From Deltaproteobacteria bacterium (GTDB taxonomy: Bacteria > JAGRBM01 > JAHCIT01): 64,000 nucleotides of DNA. The notes beneath the pieces were generated by a model. That model was not told where the DNA came from. It did no database searches and saw only the letters and a program-made list of their open reading frames with translations. Location of the stretch: positions 1 to 64,000 of the forward strand of contig JAHCIT010000010.1 of NCBI GenBank assembly GCA_026129095.1. Direction: 5' to 3'. Position 1 is the stretch's first letter; each line of letters opens with the position of its first letter. Positions 25,244-35,600 of this stretch are shown here, piece after piece. A program made the translations under genes and the position numbers.

Positions 25244-25330
25244 GAAGGCGCTCTGCTCCTGTCAGTTAGGAACGATTTTGTGGGGTTCTGGTTGCAGGTT
25301 GATTCTAACCTATCGAAATTAAAAGGGGAT

Positions 25331-25360
25331 TTGACCTTTGGGCCCATATGGCCATATATT
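25331..25360 (+). promoter_or_regulatory. promoter with tandem operator-like repeats for the RHH gene
   Basis: TTGACC (25331-25336) and TATATT (25355-25360) are 18 bases apart. Two abutting 8-bp repeats, CCATATGG (25344-25351) and CCATATAT (25352-25359), cover the spacer and the -10 box. Ribbon-helix-helix repressors bind such tandem half-sites, so autoregulation is a reasonable prediction. Confidence 0.5.
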
Positions 25361-25400
25361 GTTTCCCTGTCGCACATCCCGGCCGAGGGACCGTTTTGTC

Positions 25401-25610
25401 ATGGCCTCGAACAAGGTCGTCACGACCATCTACATCACCCGGGACCAGGAAGAGCAGCTGAAGGCCCTGTCCCAGCGTACCAAGGTGCCAATGGCGGAAT
25501 ATATCCGCCAAGGGATTAGTCTGATTCTGAAGAAATACGAGGAAGAGATCCCGGGTCAGCGGTCGCTGTTTGACGAGGAAGCTGTTTCCACGCTGCGTCG
25601 AGACGAATAA
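25401..25610 (+). CDS. ribbon-helix-helix DNA-binding protein
   Basis: A 69-residue protein. The N-terminal strand VVTTIYITRDQEEQLKAL and the following helices (SQRTKVPMAEYIRQGISLIL) match the MetJ/Arc-type ribbon-helix-helix fold. I chose the ATG at 25401 rather than one at 25338 because family members begin just before the beta-strand. It may be a free regulator or an orphan antitoxin; no toxin gene is next to it. Its last 95 bases overlap the convergent rsmA gene. Confidence 0.8.
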   Translation: MASNKVVTTIYITRDQEEQLKALSQRTKVPMAEYIRQGISLILKKYEEEIPGQRSLFDEEAVSTLRRDE

Positions 25611-26388
25611 ACGCCGCAGGCGGGTGTGATTCGGCCCGCGATTTCGGGTCCAGCCCGGCCGTTTCCAGCAGTTTTGCGGTTTCCGTCGAGCCTGCGCCAA
25701 GCCCCCGTTGCAGCGAGTTGCTGATGGTCTTGCGCCGGTAGGCGAAGGCCGCCCGTACCACCCGGCTGCGCTGCCGGGCCTCATGGCCCTCCACGGCTGA
25801 GGGAAGCGGCCGGAGACTGACCACAGCCGACTGGACCTTGGGCACTGGCCGGAACGCCTGCGGCGGAACCAGAAACTCCTTTTTTACGGCACACTGGAGC
25901 TGCATGGCCACCGAGAGCGCTCCATATTCTTTCGTTGATGGACGGGCAGCAAGTCGTGCTGCCACCTCGTTCTGGAGCATCAGTACCGCCAATTCCCATC
26001 GGCGGGCCGATTCGACCAGCCTGAACAGGATTTCCGTCGAAATGGAGTAGGGCAGGTTGGCCGCGATCCGGCAGGCGCCACTATCGGCAAAAAATGTCTC
26101 CCAGTCGATATCCAGTGCATCGGCCCGGACAATCGAAAGGGCCGGGTTCGGGAGGATTTGAGGGAGCCGTTCAGCCAGCCGGTGGTCTACCTCTACCGTC
26201 TTGACCCTCATGCCATGCGCGAGAAGTTCCCGCGTGAGCGCGCCATCTCCGGGACCGATCTCGATGATCGTGGAGCCGGCAGGGAGGTTCTCTGATGCGA
26301 GCGCGGCAATCTTGCGGCTGATGTTGCGGTCGATGAGAAAATTCTGGCCGAGTTTTTTTGACGGCCTGAATGTCGTCGCAGCCGGCAT
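25516..26388 (-). CDS. rsmA: 16S rRNA (adenine1518-N6/adenine1519-N6)-dimethyltransferase
   Basis: RsmA/KsgA dimethylates two adjacent adenines in helix 45 of 16S rRNA late in small-subunit assembly. Motifs: KKLGQNFLID, SAM-binding EIGPGDGALTREL, DALDIDW, and the catalytic NLPYSIST. The ATG at 26388 lies seven bases after tsaD and gives a normal length of 290 residues; upstream starts would overlap tsaD. The last 25 residues (QLPRQTATADPGSLPRISSE) extend past the usual end and are encoded in the overlap with the RHH gene. Confidence 0.95.
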   Translation of the reverse strand: MPAATTFRPSKKLGQNFLIDRNISRKIAALASENLPAGSTIIEIGPGDGALTRELLAHGMRVKTVEVDHRLAERLPQILPNPALSIVRADALDIDWETFFADSGACRIAANLPYSISTEILFRLVESARRWELAVLMLQNEVAARLAARPSTKEYGALSVAMQLQCAVKKEFLVPPQAFRPVPKVQSAVVSLRPLPSAVEGHEARQRSRVVRAAFAYRRKTISNSLQRGLGAGSTETAKLLETAGLDPKSRAESHPPAAFIRLDAAWKQLPRQTATADPGSLPRISSESD

Positions 26389-26395
26389 GGGCCGA

Positions 26396-27466
26396 TTACC
26401 TCCCCGTCCTGGGCTTCTTCCGGGCAGGGATTTCCGACCCGGCGGGGAGAGTGTCGGCAACCGGCCAGCGGGAGCGGGCACTGATGGCCAGGCCGTCGGG
26501 TTTTTCTCCCCGTTGGATACGGCCATGGGCGGCACGGGCGATCATTGCCGCATTATCGGTGCAGAAGCTGAGCGGCGGGAAGAAGAACGTCAGCCCCTTT
26601 TTCGTGAGTTTTTCCGCTTCGGCACGCAAACAGGAGTTTGCCGCTACGCCCCCAGCCACCACGATGGCAGGAATGCCGAATGCCTTGGCCGCCCTTTCGC
26701 AGCGGCTGAGCAGCGCTTTGACCACGCTTTGCTGAAGTGAAGCGGCAAAATGGGCAGTACCGGTTTCCGTGAGCGGCTTTTCCCCGCCATGTGTCACATC
26801 CCGGTGTTTGTACAGGAGCGCCGTCTTGAGACCTGAAAACGAGAGGTCATAGGGGCTCCCGGTAATCCGGGGGACGGGCAACGGGAAAACAGAAGCGTCG
26901 CCGCTCCGTGCGGCGAGGTCGATGGCCGGACCTCCCGGATATCCGAGCCCCAGCACCTTGGCACACTTGTCGAATGCTTCACCGGCGGCATCGTCGCGGG
27001 TTGCGCCGATCTGCCGGCACATTCCGGGCGCTTCGATAACGTACAGGCTCGTATGGCCACCCGAGACCAGCAGTGCAATACAGGGAGCAGGAGGCGCACC
27101 GGGGGCGAGTTCAATGGAGGCAAGGTGCCCTTCGAGGTGATTGATTCCGTAAAGCGGAACGTCAGTGGCGAAAGAAAGTCCTTTGGCAAAGTTGAGCCCT
27201 ACATGAAGGCAGCCAGCCAGACCCGGCCCGGCTGTGGCGGCGATGGCGTCGAGGCTGGCCGGATCAAGACCGGTTTCCCGCCGGAGTTTCCCGTAAAGTG
27301 CGGGCAGGATCTCGAGGTGTTTTCTCGCAGCCAGTTCCGGAACAACGCCGCCATACTGTGCATGATCTCGGATCTGGGAATAAACCAGCGATGACACCAC
27401 ATGGCCGTCATTGAGCAGGGCGACCGCTGTTTCGTCGCAGGAAGTTTCGATGCCGAGGATTTTCAA
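26396..27466 (-). CDS. tsaD: tRNA N6-adenosine threonylcarbamoyltransferase
   Basis: TsaD transfers threonylcarbamoyl to A37 of ANN-decoding tRNAs with TsaB and TsaE. Diagnostic motifs: LGIETSCDETAVAL, metal ligands HLEGHLASIEL, nucleotide loop LLVSGGHTSLY, and VAGGVAANSCLR. The length of 356 is close to the usual 340; the last 15 residues are a basic tail. It sits between a CpoB-like lipoprotein gene (13 bp) and rsmA (7 bp) in one operon. tsaB and tsaE are not in the window. Confidence 0.96.
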   Translation of the reverse strand: MKILGIETSCDETAVALLNDGHVVSSLVYSQIRDHAQYGGVVPELAARKHLEILPALYGKLRRETGLDPASLDAIAATAGPGLAGCLHVGLNFAKGLSFATDVPLYGINHLEGHLASIELAPGAPPAPCIALLVSGGHTSLYVIEAPGMCRQIGATRDDAAGEAFDKCAKVLGLGYPGGPAIDLAARSGDASVFPLPVPRITGSPYDLSFSGLKTALLYKHRDVTHGGEKPLTETGTAHFAASLQQSVVKALLSRCERAAKAFGIPAIVVAGGVAANSCLRAEAEKLTKKGLTFFFPPLSFCTDNAAMIARAAHGRIQRGEKPDGLAISARSRWPVADTLPAGSEIPARKKPRTGR

Positions 27467-27479
27467 GTGACAGTCCGGA

Positions 27480-28295
27480 CTATTTCAGATCAGCCTGGGC
27501 CTTGGCCCGGAATGGCGAATCCGGATAACGCTTGATGAGTTTCTTGAGAAACGCGTTGGCAGTGTCGCGATTACCCTTTTCAGCGAATGATTTTGCCTCG
27601 TAGTAGAGTGCCTCGGCGGCCTCGGGGAAATCGGGATACCGCTTGGTGATGTCGTCGAAGACCAGGATCGCATCGCTGTATGCCTTCTGCCGGTAGTGGA
27701 TATGGCCGAGCAGGAGCAGGGCCTGGGCCCGTTCACGGGGACTCGGGTTGCGGTTGAGAACCGCATCTACACCGCCACGGGCCTTCACCCAATCACCAGC
27801 CTGGATATAGTCCAGAATGACCGGGAAGGCGTCGCTGCCCTCGGGAACAGGAGGGGCAGAGGGGGTCAGGCTGACACCGATGCGGCTGGCGTCTTTCTGT
27901 GCCGGACTTTTCGTGAGGCCGGTTTTTTGTTCCAATGCCGCGATCTGCGCCTGCTTGGCCTTGAGGCGGTCTTCGAGCTGCTGGACCCGGTTTTCAAGCA
28001 CCGAACGTTCCATCATGCCGCTTTCCTGGGTCTGGCGGACCAGTTCGAGCGCCTGGAGCGCTTCATCAAGCGACTTACGAATGCTGTCGATATCCTCACG
28101 GAACTGTCGATCCCGTTCTTCAAGCTGGACAAGACGTTTGTCCACGGTGCCCATGTCAACGCGGTCGTGCTCAAAGCGGAGAAGTTTCTCTTCCAGTTTC
28201 CGGCCCTGGTCAGCTGCGTAGAAGCAGCCTCCCGAGGCCAGCAAAACGAGGGTTGCGAAAAGGGCCCGGTTGCCAGTTCGCCTTCTCTCTGGCAT
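27480..28295 (-). CDS. CpoB/YbgF-like TPR lipoprotein
   Basis: The signal peptide ends in the lipobox LLASGGC (Cys24), so it is a lipoprotein. A coiled coil spans about 35-125, and the C-terminal part has TPRs (ALLLLGHIHYRQKAYSDAIL, ALYYEAKSFAEKGNRDTANA). The order matches CpoB/YbgF of the Tol-Pal system, which coordinates cell-wall synthesis with outer-membrane constriction. tol and pal genes are not nearby, and BamD-like proteins are an alternative. The ATG at 28295 begins the signal peptide. It diverges from ffh across 52 bp. Confidence 0.8.
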   Translation of the reverse strand: MPERRRTGNRALFATLVLLASGGCFYAADQGRKLEEKLLRFEHDRVDMGTVDKRLVQLEERDRQFREDIDSIRKSLDEALQALELVRQTQESGMMERSVLENRVQQLEDRLKAKQAQIAALEQKTGLTKSPAQKDASRIGVSLTPSAPPVPEGSDAFPVILDYIQAGDWVKARGGVDAVLNRNPSPRERAQALLLLGHIHYRQKAYSDAILVFDDITKRYPDFPEAAEALYYEAKSFAEKGNRDTANAFLKKLIKRYPDSPFRAKAQADLK

Positions 28296-28347
28296 GAATA
28301 GACCGCCACGGAATTGATAGCTGAAACCCGTGGCGAAGGACCGTTTC

Positions 28348-29700
28348 ATGTTCGATTCCCTGAGTGACCGGCTAACTGGCGCGATCCGCTCTTTGACGGG
28401 CAAGACCCGCCTGTCCGAGAAAAACATCGATGAGGTACTCGGGCAGGTCCGGACAAGCCTGCTGGAGGCTGACGTCAATTTTCACGTCGTTCGTGATCTG
28501 GTCAAGCGGTTGCGGGAAAAATCCCTCGGTACCGAGGTTCCGGCCGGTATCCAGCCGTCGGAAATGTTTCTCAAGCTGGTTTTTGACGAATTGGTGGGGC
28601 TGCTGGGGGGGGGAGACCCGGAACTGAACATCCGGGTTGCACCGCCAGCGATCATCCTGATGGTCGGTCTTCAGGGATCGGGCAAGACGACCTCCACTGG
28701 TAAGCTGGCAAGGCATCTTCGGGACGATCTGGGACGCAAGCCCTATCTGGTCCCGGCCGACGTTTACCGTCCGGCAGCGGTTGAACAGCTCAAGACCCTT
28801 GGCCGCCAGCTCGGAGTACCCGTTCACGACACTCCGGCAACCGGGGCTGACCCGGTGGCCGAAGCGCAGAAGGCCGTCGAGGAGGCACAGCGGCAGGGTT
28901 ATGACACGGTGCTGGTCGATACGGCCGGCCGTCTGCAAATCGATGATGAGCTGATGCAGGAGCTCGACCGGCTTCAGGAAGTCCTGAAGCCTCATGAAAT
29001 CCTGTTCGTCGCCGATGCCATGACGGGGCAGGAAGCAGTAAACGTCGTCAAGGAGTTTCATGACCGCCTGGATCTGGATGGTGTGATTCTCACCAAGATG
29101 GACGGCGATGCCCGTGGCGGAGCGGCGCTCTCCATCAAATCCGTGACTGGCACTCCGGTCAAATTCGTCGGTGTCGGGGAAAAACTCGATGCACTCCAGC
29201 CGTTTCATCCGAACCGCATCGCCCAGCGTATTCTTGGCATGGGTGATCTCCAGACGCTTGCCGAGAAGGCTCAAAGGGCCATTGACCAGCAGGCAGCGCA
29301 ACGGATCGAAAAGAAACTCTTTACCAACGAGTTCAACCTGGATGATTTCCGCGAGGCGATGGTCCAGATGAACCGGATGGGGAGCTTTTCGTCGCTGGTA
29401 GGAATGATTCCGGGCCTGGGCGGCATGTTCAAGCAGGCGAAGCAGCTTCAGGGTGCTGAGGCGGAACTGAAGAAGACCATGGCAATCATCAACTCCATGA
29501 CGATCCAGGAACGGAATGACCATACGATCATCAACGGGAACCGGCGCAAGCGTATTGCCGCCGGGAGCGGGACGAACGTCAACGAGGTGAACAAGCTTCT
29601 CAAGAACTTTGTTCAAATGAAAAAGATGATGAAGCAGTTCAGCAAGATGGGACCGGCCGACATGATGCGCATGATGCGCCAGGGACCGGGCGGGATGTGA
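28348..29700 (+). CDS. ffh: signal recognition particle protein Ffh
   Basis: The GTPase of the bacterial SRP binds signal sequences and 4.5S RNA and docks with FtsY. The N domain is followed by the G motifs GLQGSGKTTSTGKLA, DTAGRLQID and TKMDGDARGGA, then the Met-rich M domain (PGLGGMFKQAK, KQFSKMGPADMMRMM). It ends with GPGGM, as expected. I chose the ATG at 28348 (AAGGA seven bases upstream) over a GTG 18 bases earlier; the protein is then 450 residues. Confidence 0.96.
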   Translation: MFDSLSDRLTGAIRSLTGKTRLSEKNIDEVLGQVRTSLLEADVNFHVVRDLVKRLREKSLGTEVPAGIQPSEMFLKLVFDELVGLLGGGDPELNIRVAPPAIILMVGLQGSGKTTSTGKLARHLRDDLGRKPYLVPADVYRPAAVEQLKTLGRQLGVPVHDTPATGADPVAEAQKAVEEAQRQGYDTVLVDTAGRLQIDDELMQELDRLQEVLKPHEILFVADAMTGQEAVNVVKEFHDRLDLDGVILTKMDGDARGGAALSIKSVTGTPVKFVGVGEKLDALQPFHPNRIAQRILGMGDLQTLAEKAQRAIDQQAAQRIEKKLFTNEFNLDDFREAMVQMNRMGSFSSLVGMIPGLGGMFKQAKQLQGAEAELKKTMAIINSMTIQERNDHTIINGNRRKRIAAGSGTNVNEVNKLLKNFVQMKKMMKQFSKMGPADMMRMMRQGPGGM

Positions 29701-29711
29701 CTCCGGCGTCC

Positions 29712-32189
29712 CTAATGGACGACTTCCTCTTCTTCGCCGTCTTTCGCTGGGGTCTCGACGGGCGCAGCCTCTGGGACCGAATCGGAACCCTTGATGAACG
29801 GCTTGGGTTGCTCCACGAAGGCATGGGTCAGCACCTCATCCATCGTCTCTACGGGGATAATCTCGAGGGCTTTCAGGATAGGCTTCGGTATTTCGCCAAG
29901 ATCCTTCTCGTTTTCCTTCGGAATCAGCACGGTCTTGAGGCCTCCGCGGTGAGCAGCAAGGATTTTCTCCTTGAGGCCGCCGATGGGAAGAACCCGGCCC
30001 CGCAGGGTGATTTCCCCGGTCATGGCGATGTCAGCCCGTACCGGAATCCGCGAAAAGGCCGAGGCCAGGGAAGTTGCCAGCGCGATGCCAGCCGATGGGC
30101 CATCCTTGGGTGTGGCGCCTTCAGGCACGTGGACGTGAGTATCGGTCTTGGCGATCTCTTCGTCAGTGACACCGAGCCAAGCTGACCGGCTTTTTACAAA
30201 CGACAGCGCCGCCTGCGCCGATTCCTGCATCACCTCGCCCAGCTTGCCGGTGATGGTGATCTTGCCCTTCCCGGGCACGGTGGAAACCTCGATCTGCAGG
30301 AGTTCGCCGCCGACCTCAGTCCAGGCAAGTCCCGTTGTCAGGCCAATCTGGTTTTCCAGCTCGGCGCGGCCATAGCGGAACTTCCGAACCCCAAGGAACT
30401 TTTCCACCTGGGCCGGCGTCACCTTCACCTTGTCCAGGGCAGGATCTTCGACGAGCTTCCGGGCCACTTTCCGGCAGATGGAGCCAATTTCCCGTTCCAG
30501 GCTCCGGACACCCGCCTCGCGTGTGTAGTAACGGATGATCTCGGCTATGGCCGCCTGCGAGAACTCCACGCGGTCGGCGGCGAGCCCGTTCGCTTCAAGC
30601 TGCTTGCTGAGAAGATGTGAACGGGCAATTTCGAGTTTTTCCTGCTCGGTATAGCCGGGGATGCGGATCACTTCCATGCGGTCCAGCAGCGGCGGCGGAA
30701 TCGACTGGAGTGAGTTGGCCGTGGCGATGAACAGCACGTTGGAGAGATCGTAATCGAGATCAAGATAGTGGTCGTTGAAGGTATTGTTCTGCTCAGGGTC
30801 GAGCACTTCGAGCATGGCCGATGCCGGATCGCCACGGAAATCTGATGACATCTTCTCTATCTCGTCCAGCAGGAACACGGGGTTCGATGCTCCGGCCTTC
30901 TTGATGGACTGGACGATCTTGCCCGGCATGGCGCCGATGTAGGTCCGGCGATGCCCCCGGATCTCTGCCTCGTCGCGTACGCCGCCCAGGCTGATGCGGA
31001 CGAACTTGCGGTTCATGGACCGGGCGATGGACCGGCCAAGCGAGGTCTTGCCGACACCCGGTGGGCCCACGAGGCACAGGATCGGCCCGCGGATCTTCTT
31101 CACAAGCTGAAGTACGGCGAGGTACTCCAGTATCCGGTCCTTCACCTTCTCGAGGCCGTAATGGTCCTCGTCGAGGATACGCGCCGCTTCCTTGAGGTCA
31201 ATCTTGTCTTCAGTCGTTTCCTTCCAGGGAAGCGAGAGAATCCAGTCAATATAGGAACGGACAACGGTCGCCTCGGCAGACATGGGCGACATCATCTTGA
31301 GCTTTTTCAGCTCCTTGGTGGCTTTCTTGAAAGCCTCCTCGGAAAGGAACGGTTCCTTGGCCTTGATCTTCTCGTCCAGTTCAGCGAACTCGTTCTTGAA
31401 CTCGTCGCGGTCGCCCAGTTCTTTCTGGATCGCCCGCATCTGCTCATTCAGGTAGTAGTCGCGCTGCGAGCGTTCCATCGACTTCTTGACGTTGGACTTG
31501 ATCTTGCGTTCCAGCTGGACGATCTCGACCTCGCTCGTCATCAGTTCGAGAATCTTCTGGAGACGGACCGATGGATCGATCAGTTCCAGCAGTCCCTGCC
31601 GGTCGGGCAGCTTGATCTGAAGATGCTGGACTACGGTATCGGCAAGCCGTGCCGGCTCATCGATCTGGCTCACCTGGAGCACGGTCTCGGCCTGCACGCG
31701 CTTGGAAATCTTCACGTAGGTCTCGAACGTGCTCACGACGCTGCGGCACAGGGCGCGCAGTTCGTTTTCCGGCATGGCGGGGATCTCGTCGAGCGGTTCA
31801 GCCTGCACCTCGAAAAACCGGGGATTTTCCAGGAAACGGCTTATCCGGATGCGGCGGCGGCCCTCGACGAGAACCTTCACGGTGCGGTCCGGCGTACGAA
31901 GGAGCTGGAGTACGTGGGAGAGCGTGCCGATACTGTGAATGTCCTCCGGTGAGGGATCGTTGGTCTTGGCCACGCGCTGGGCGGCCATGACGATCATCCG
32001 GTCGCCTTTCATGGCTTCCTCAAGTGCGGCTATGGATTTTTCCCGGCCGACATAAAGCGGAATGACCGAATAGGGGAAGACTATGATGTCGCGTAGCGGC
32101 AGTAACGGCCATTTCTGGCCGCCCTCGGAGCCGTCCTTCGATGGATCGTCCTTCTTCTTGCCGTCAGCGGAATCGGTCTTGAAAAACAT
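29712..32189 (-). CDS. lon: ATP-dependent protease Lon (first copy)
   Basis: At 825 residues it has the LonA order: N-terminal substrate domain ([20 protein letters not shown]), AAA+ module with Walker [12 protein letters not shown] near residue 370, and a protease domain. The catalytic Ser lies in KDGPSAG (about 698) and the Lys in GGLKEK (about 740). It degrades misfolded and regulatory proteins. It follows clpP and clpX on the same strand with a 68-bp gap, the classical arrangement. Convergent with ffh, with 11 bp between. Confidence 0.97.
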   Translation of the reverse strand: MFFKTDSADGKKKDDPSKDGSEGGQKWPLLPLRDIIVFPYSVIPLYVGREKSIAALEEAMKGDRMIVMAAQRVAKTNDPSPEDIHSIGTLSHVLQLLRTPDRTVKVLVEGRRRIRISRFLENPRFFEVQAEPLDEIPAMPENELRALCRSVVSTFETYVKISKRVQAETVLQVSQIDEPARLADTVVQHLQIKLPDRQGLLELIDPSVRLQKILELMTSEVEIVQLERKIKSNVKKSMERSQRDYYLNEQMRAIQKELGDRDEFKNEFAELDEKIKAKEPFLSEEAFKKATKELKKLKMMSPMSAEATVVRSYIDWILSLPWKETTEDKIDLKEAARILDEDHYGLEKVKDRILEYLAVLQLVKKIRGPILCLVGPPGVGKTSLGRSIARSMNRKFVRISLGGVRDEAEIRGHRRTYIGAMPGKIVQSIKKAGASNPVFLLDEIEKMSSDFRGDPASAMLEVLDPEQNNTFNDHYLDLDYDLSNVLFIATANSLQSIPPPLLDRMEVIRIPGYTEQEKLEIARSHLLSKQLEANGLAADRVEFSQAAIAEIIRYYTREAGVRSLEREIGSICRKVARKLVEDPALDKVKVTPAQVEKFLGVRKFRYGRAELENQIGLTTGLAWTEVGGELLQIEVSTVPGKGKITITGKLGEVMQESAQAALSFVKSRSAWLGVTDEEIAKTDTHVHVPEGATPKDGPSAGIALATSLASAFSRIPVRADIAMTGEITLRGRVLPIGGLKEKILAAHRGGLKTVLIPKENEKDLGEIPKPILKALEIIPVETMDEVLTHAFVEQPKPFIKGSDSVPEAAPVETPAKDGEEEEVVH

Positions 32190-32257
32190 GCGTCGTCACC
32201 TGTCTGCCGCCCCGGAGCCCTCAGGCAGACGCCGGGAACATCGTAAAGGATATCGCC

Positions 32258-33511
32258 TCAGGCCGTTTCCTTCTGGAGCACGACGAGGGGGTCTTCCTTT
32301 TTCAGCACCACGTCCTCGCTGATGAGGACTTCACGGATGTCCTTGCGGGAGGGGATTTCGTACATGATATCGAGCATCACGTTCTCGAGGATTGCACGAA
32401 GGCCGCGGGCACCCGACTTCTTCCGGATGGCGTCTTCGGCGACGGCGCTCAGGGCGCCATCGGTGAACTTGAGCTTGACGCCTTCCATCTCAAACAGTTT
32501 TTTGTACTGCTTGACGATGGCGTTGCGGGGCTTGGTAAGGATGTCCACCAGCGCAGCGGGGTCGAGTTCGTGCAGGGTGGCCACGATGGGCAGCCGTCCT
32601 ATGAACTCGGGGATCATGCCGAACTTGAGCAGGTCTTCGGTTTCCACCTGCTGAAGGGTTTGTCCGAGGTCACGCCGTTCCTTGCGGCTGCGGACGTCGC
32701 TGGCAAACCCGATGCCCTTGTTGGCGACCCGTTTTTCTATAATGTCATCGAGGCCGTGGAACGCGCCGCCACAGATGAACAGGATATTCGTCGTGTTGAT
32801 CTGGAGGAAATCCTGCTGGGGGTGCTTGCGGCCGCCTTTGGGCGGAACGTTGGCGAGCGTGCCTTCGAGAATCTTGAGGAGGGCCTGTTGTACGCCTTCG
32901 CCCGAAACGTCACGGGTAATAGACGGGTTTTCACCCTTGCGTGCAATCTTGTCGATCTCGTCGATATAGACGATCCCCCGGATCGTGCGCTCCACGTCCT
33001 GCCCGGCGTTGTTGTACAGGTTGAGGATGATGTTTTCGACATCCTCGCCGACGTAGCCCGCCTCGGTGAGCGTCGTTGCATCGGCCGTGGCGAATGGCAC
33101 GTCAATGATCCGTGCAAGCGTCTGGGCAAGCAGCGTCTTGCCGCTGCCGGTAGGGCCAATCAGGAGGATATTCGACTTCTGGAGTTCGACGTCGCCGGCA
33201 CCCACCTTGGAATAGATGCGCTTGTAGTGGTTGTGGACGGCGACCGACAGGATCTTCTTGGCACGTTCCTGTCCGATCACATAGTCGTCCAGAACCCGCT
33301 TGATTTCGCTGGGGAGCGGAAGCTGCTTCTTCTTCAGCCGTCCCGCACGTTCATTCTCGGTTTCCTCGGCGATGATGTCGTTGCAGAGCTCGATGCACTC
33401 GTCACAGATGTAGACGTTAGGACCGGCGATGAGTTTCTTCACTTCACGCTGGCTCTTGCCGCAGAAGCTGCAGGTGAGGTTTTCGCCTTTCTTGTCGGTC
33501 TCTTTATTCAC
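32258..33511 (-). CDS. clpX: ClpXP unfoldase subunit ClpX
   Basis: The AAA+ unfoldase of ClpXP. The N-terminal zinc domain has four Cys (CSFCGKS and CDECIELC), followed by Walker [13 protein letters not shown], Walker [11 protein letters not shown], the IGF loop region for ClpP docking ([11 protein letters not shown]) and the C-terminal domain. At 417 residues it is normal length. It lies 18 bp after clpP and is certainly co-transcribed. Confidence 0.98.
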   Translation of the reverse strand: MNKETDKKGENLTCSFCGKSQREVKKLIAGPNVYICDECIELCNDIIAEETENERAGRLKKKQLPLPSEIKRVLDDYVIGQERAKKILSVAVHNHYKRIYSKVGAGDVELQKSNILLIGPTGSGKTLLAQTLARIIDVPFATADATTLTEAGYVGEDVENIILNLYNNAGQDVERTIRGIVYIDEIDKIARKGENPSITRDVSGEGVQQALLKILEGTLANVPPKGGRKHPQQDFLQINTTNILFICGGAFHGLDDIIEKRVANKGIGFASDVRSRKERRDLGQTLQQVETEDLLKFGMIPEFIGRLPIVATLHELDPAALVDILTKPRNAIVKQYKKLFEMEGVKLKFTDGALSAVAEDAIRKKSGARGLRAILENVMLDIMYEIPSRKDIREVLISEDVVLKKEDPLVVLQKETA

Positions 33512-33529
33512 GTCATCTCCATGGGTTTC

Positions 33530-34150
33530 TCAGGACTTGCGGTCGCCATTGCCGCCCGCCACAGGCGCAGGACGGCGGTCCCATACCTGATCAATGATAC
33601 CATATTGAACGGCTTCTGACGCGGAGAGGAAATAGTCCCGGTCGGTGTCCCGTTCCACCTGTTCAATAGGTTTACCGCTGTGGCTGGACAGGATTTCGTT
33701 CAGCTCCTGCTTCATCCGGAGGATTTCCCTTGCCTGGATATGAATGTCGCTCGCCTGCCCCTGAAAACCACCCATCGGCTGGTGAATCATGATTCTGGAG
33801 TGTTTTAGTGCAATACGCTTTCCCTTGGCGCCGGCAGCCAGGAGCACTGCGCCCATGCTGGCAGCCTGTCCGACGCAGATCGTCATGACGTCCGGCCGGA
33901 TGTATTGCATCGTGTCGTAGATGGCGAGCCCGCTCGTCACGTGTCCGCCAGGTGAATTTATATAAAGGTAGATGTCCCGTTCGGGGTCTTCGCTCTCCAG
34001 AAAGAGGAGCTGGGCGATGATCAGGTTCGCCACGATGTCGTCAATAGGCGTCCCGAGGACGACAATCCGGTCTTTCAGCAGCCGGGAGTAGATATCGTAT
34101 CCGCGTTCGCCGCGGTTCGTCTGTTCAACGACGATGGGTATAAAACTCAT
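33530..34150 (-). CDS. clpP: ClpP protease subunit
   Basis: A serine peptidase that forms the tetradecameric barrel of ClpXP. Catalytic Ser lies in [11 protein letters not shown], His in [11 protein letters not shown], and Asp in [11 protein letters not shown]-type segment ([11 protein letters not shown]). At 206 residues it is full length. Trigger factor (tig), often just upstream, is not present; a cardiolipin-synthase-like gene lies there instead. Confidence 0.98.
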   Translation of the reverse strand: MSFIPIVVEQTNRGERGYDIYSRLLKDRIVVLGTPIDDIVANLIIAQLLFLESEDPERDIYLYINSPGGHVTSGLAIYDTMQYIRPDVMTICVGQAASMGAVLLAAGAKGKRIALKHSRIMIHQPMGGFQGQASDIHIQAREILRMKQELNEILSSHSGKPIEQVERDTDRDYFLSASEAVQYGIIDQVWDRRPAPVAGGNGDRKS

Positions 34151-34311
34151 AATTCGCGCTGGTCATCCTGCTGGGGACACGCGGCAATCATACCCCCCGC
34201 ATGCCCGAAAGCAAGGTGCGGAAGAGGCCATTCATGCCCCTTATTGTCCTTGTAGCGACTCAAATCACCATGACGAGTATCATTGATGGACATCTACTTA
34301 TTGAGATGTGA

Positions 34312-35529
34312 TCACATGAGCCGCCGCAGCGACCAGGCAAAGCGGCCAAGCAGACGTTTCCACCATGGCCACTGTTCATATTCCTCTGGGGTGAGCTGAT
34401 CCGAATCGCGGAGATCCTGTTCAAACTGCAGGGCGAACTGTTCTGCTACACCCGTGTCGAACACCATCGCCTGAAGTTCCTGGTTGTGAAGGAAGCTCCT
34501 GTGGTCGAGGTTTGTCGAACCGCAAATCACCAGTCCCTGGTCGATTACGGCGGTCTTGGCGTGCAGGATCCGGCCCAGGTATTCGTAAATCTCCACACCC
34601 GCCCGGAGCAGTTCGGCATAGATTCCCCACGAGGCGAAACGGGTCATCGGCACGTCGGAAACTCCGGGAATGATAAGCCGCACCCGGATTCCGCGGCGGG
34701 CGGCACTGATGATCGCCTCCCGGATTTTCCGGTCGGGAACGAAGTAGCTGTTGGTAATCAGAAGCCGCTCACGGGCTGCCTTGAATGCGAAGATATATGA
34801 CCGGCGGAGCGCAGCCCGTTCGCGGCGGAGCGTTTCAGTGGTAATCAGCACCTTGCTTCGTCCGCTTTCGGCAGGCACTGGCGGGCTGATGGGGTTGATC
34901 CGCTCGCCCGTCTGCTCGAACCAGCATTTGAAGAAGGAGAGCGTAAGCTGATGTACCGCTGGCCCCTCAATCCTGAGGTGCGTGTCGCGGAATGCCGGAC
35001 GTCCCGGTGCGTCCATGTATTCGTCGCCGATGTTGCAGCCGCCGGTAAAGCCGATGCGGTTGTCTGCCACGAGGATTTTCCGGTGGTTGCGGGCGTTCAG
35101 TTTACGGAACGACTGGAGCAGAGTTACCGGATGAAATGGCAGTACATGTGCACCCACTGTGACGAGCCCGTCCAGAAGCTCGCGCGCCTCGTTAGATCCA
35201 AAATCATCGTAAATGACGAACACCTCGACGCCCCGGAGGGCCGCTTCGCGGAGTGCATCCGCGAAGGCCCGCCCGGTGGCATCGTTCCGGTGAATATAGG
35301 TTTCATACAGGATCCGGCGGCGGGCGGCGCGCACCGTTTCGATCATTGCCGGAATGGCCCGCGTGCCATCCACCAGCATTTCGACATGGTTGCCACCGGC
35401 AATCCGGTAGTCTGACAGTGACTGGAGGTAGAGGATTCCCTCAGGCGACAGCCCGCGGGCCCATCGCCGGAACTCCGTTCGGAGCCGGGTGGCGATGGCG
35501 TGGCCTCGGCTGGGCTGGCGACGAGACAT
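34312..35529 (-). CDS. cardiolipin synthase-like phospholipase D protein
   Basis: Two HKD motifs are present: NHRKILVADNRIGFTGGCN and LHAKTAVIDQGLVICGSTNLD. It lacks the N-terminal membrane helices of ClsA and therefore resembles ClsB. Such enzymes join phosphatidyl groups to glycerol or phosphatidylglycerol to make cardiolipin. At 405 residues it is near the ClsB size. The stop codon is followed by an A/T-rich 160-bp gap before clpP that has no obvious gene. Confidence 0.88.
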   Translation of the reverse strand: MSRRQPSRGHAIATRLRTEFRRWARGLSPEGILYLQSLSDYRIAGGNHVEMLVDGTRAIPAMIETVRAARRRILYETYIHRNDATGRAFADALREAALRGVEVFVIYDDFGSNEARELLDGLVTVGAHVLPFHPVTLLQSFRKLNARNHRKILVADNRIGFTGGCNIGDEYMDAPGRPAFRDTHLRIEGPAVHQLTLSFFKCWFEQTGERINPISPPVPAESGRSKVLITTETLRRERAALRRSYIFAFKAARERLLITNSYFVPDRKIREAIISAARRGIRVRLIIPGVSDVPMTRFASWGIYAELLRAGVEIYEYLGRILHAKTAVIDQGLVICGSTNLDHRSFLHNQELQAMVFDTGVAEQFALQFEQDLRDSDQLTPEEYEQWPWWKRLLGRFAWSLRRLM

Positions 35530-35600
35530 GATGGCTACAGCGTTGCCAGCCAGAGGGACTGTTGTCTACGCCTTACCGGAAAGATTATCAGGAAAGGTAC

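Noticed and set aside
28372-29616. 414-residue minus-strand open frame
   Set aside because: It is wholly antisense to ffh, whose product is unmistakable.
32570-33619. 349-residue plus-strand open frame
   Set aside because: Antisense to clpX; no motif or ribosome site.
34290-34319. CRP-like site ATGTGATCACAT near the end of the cardiolipin synthase-like gene
   Set aside because: The half-sites lack the six-base spacer of a CRP site, and the palindrome overlaps a stop codon with no promoter beside it.
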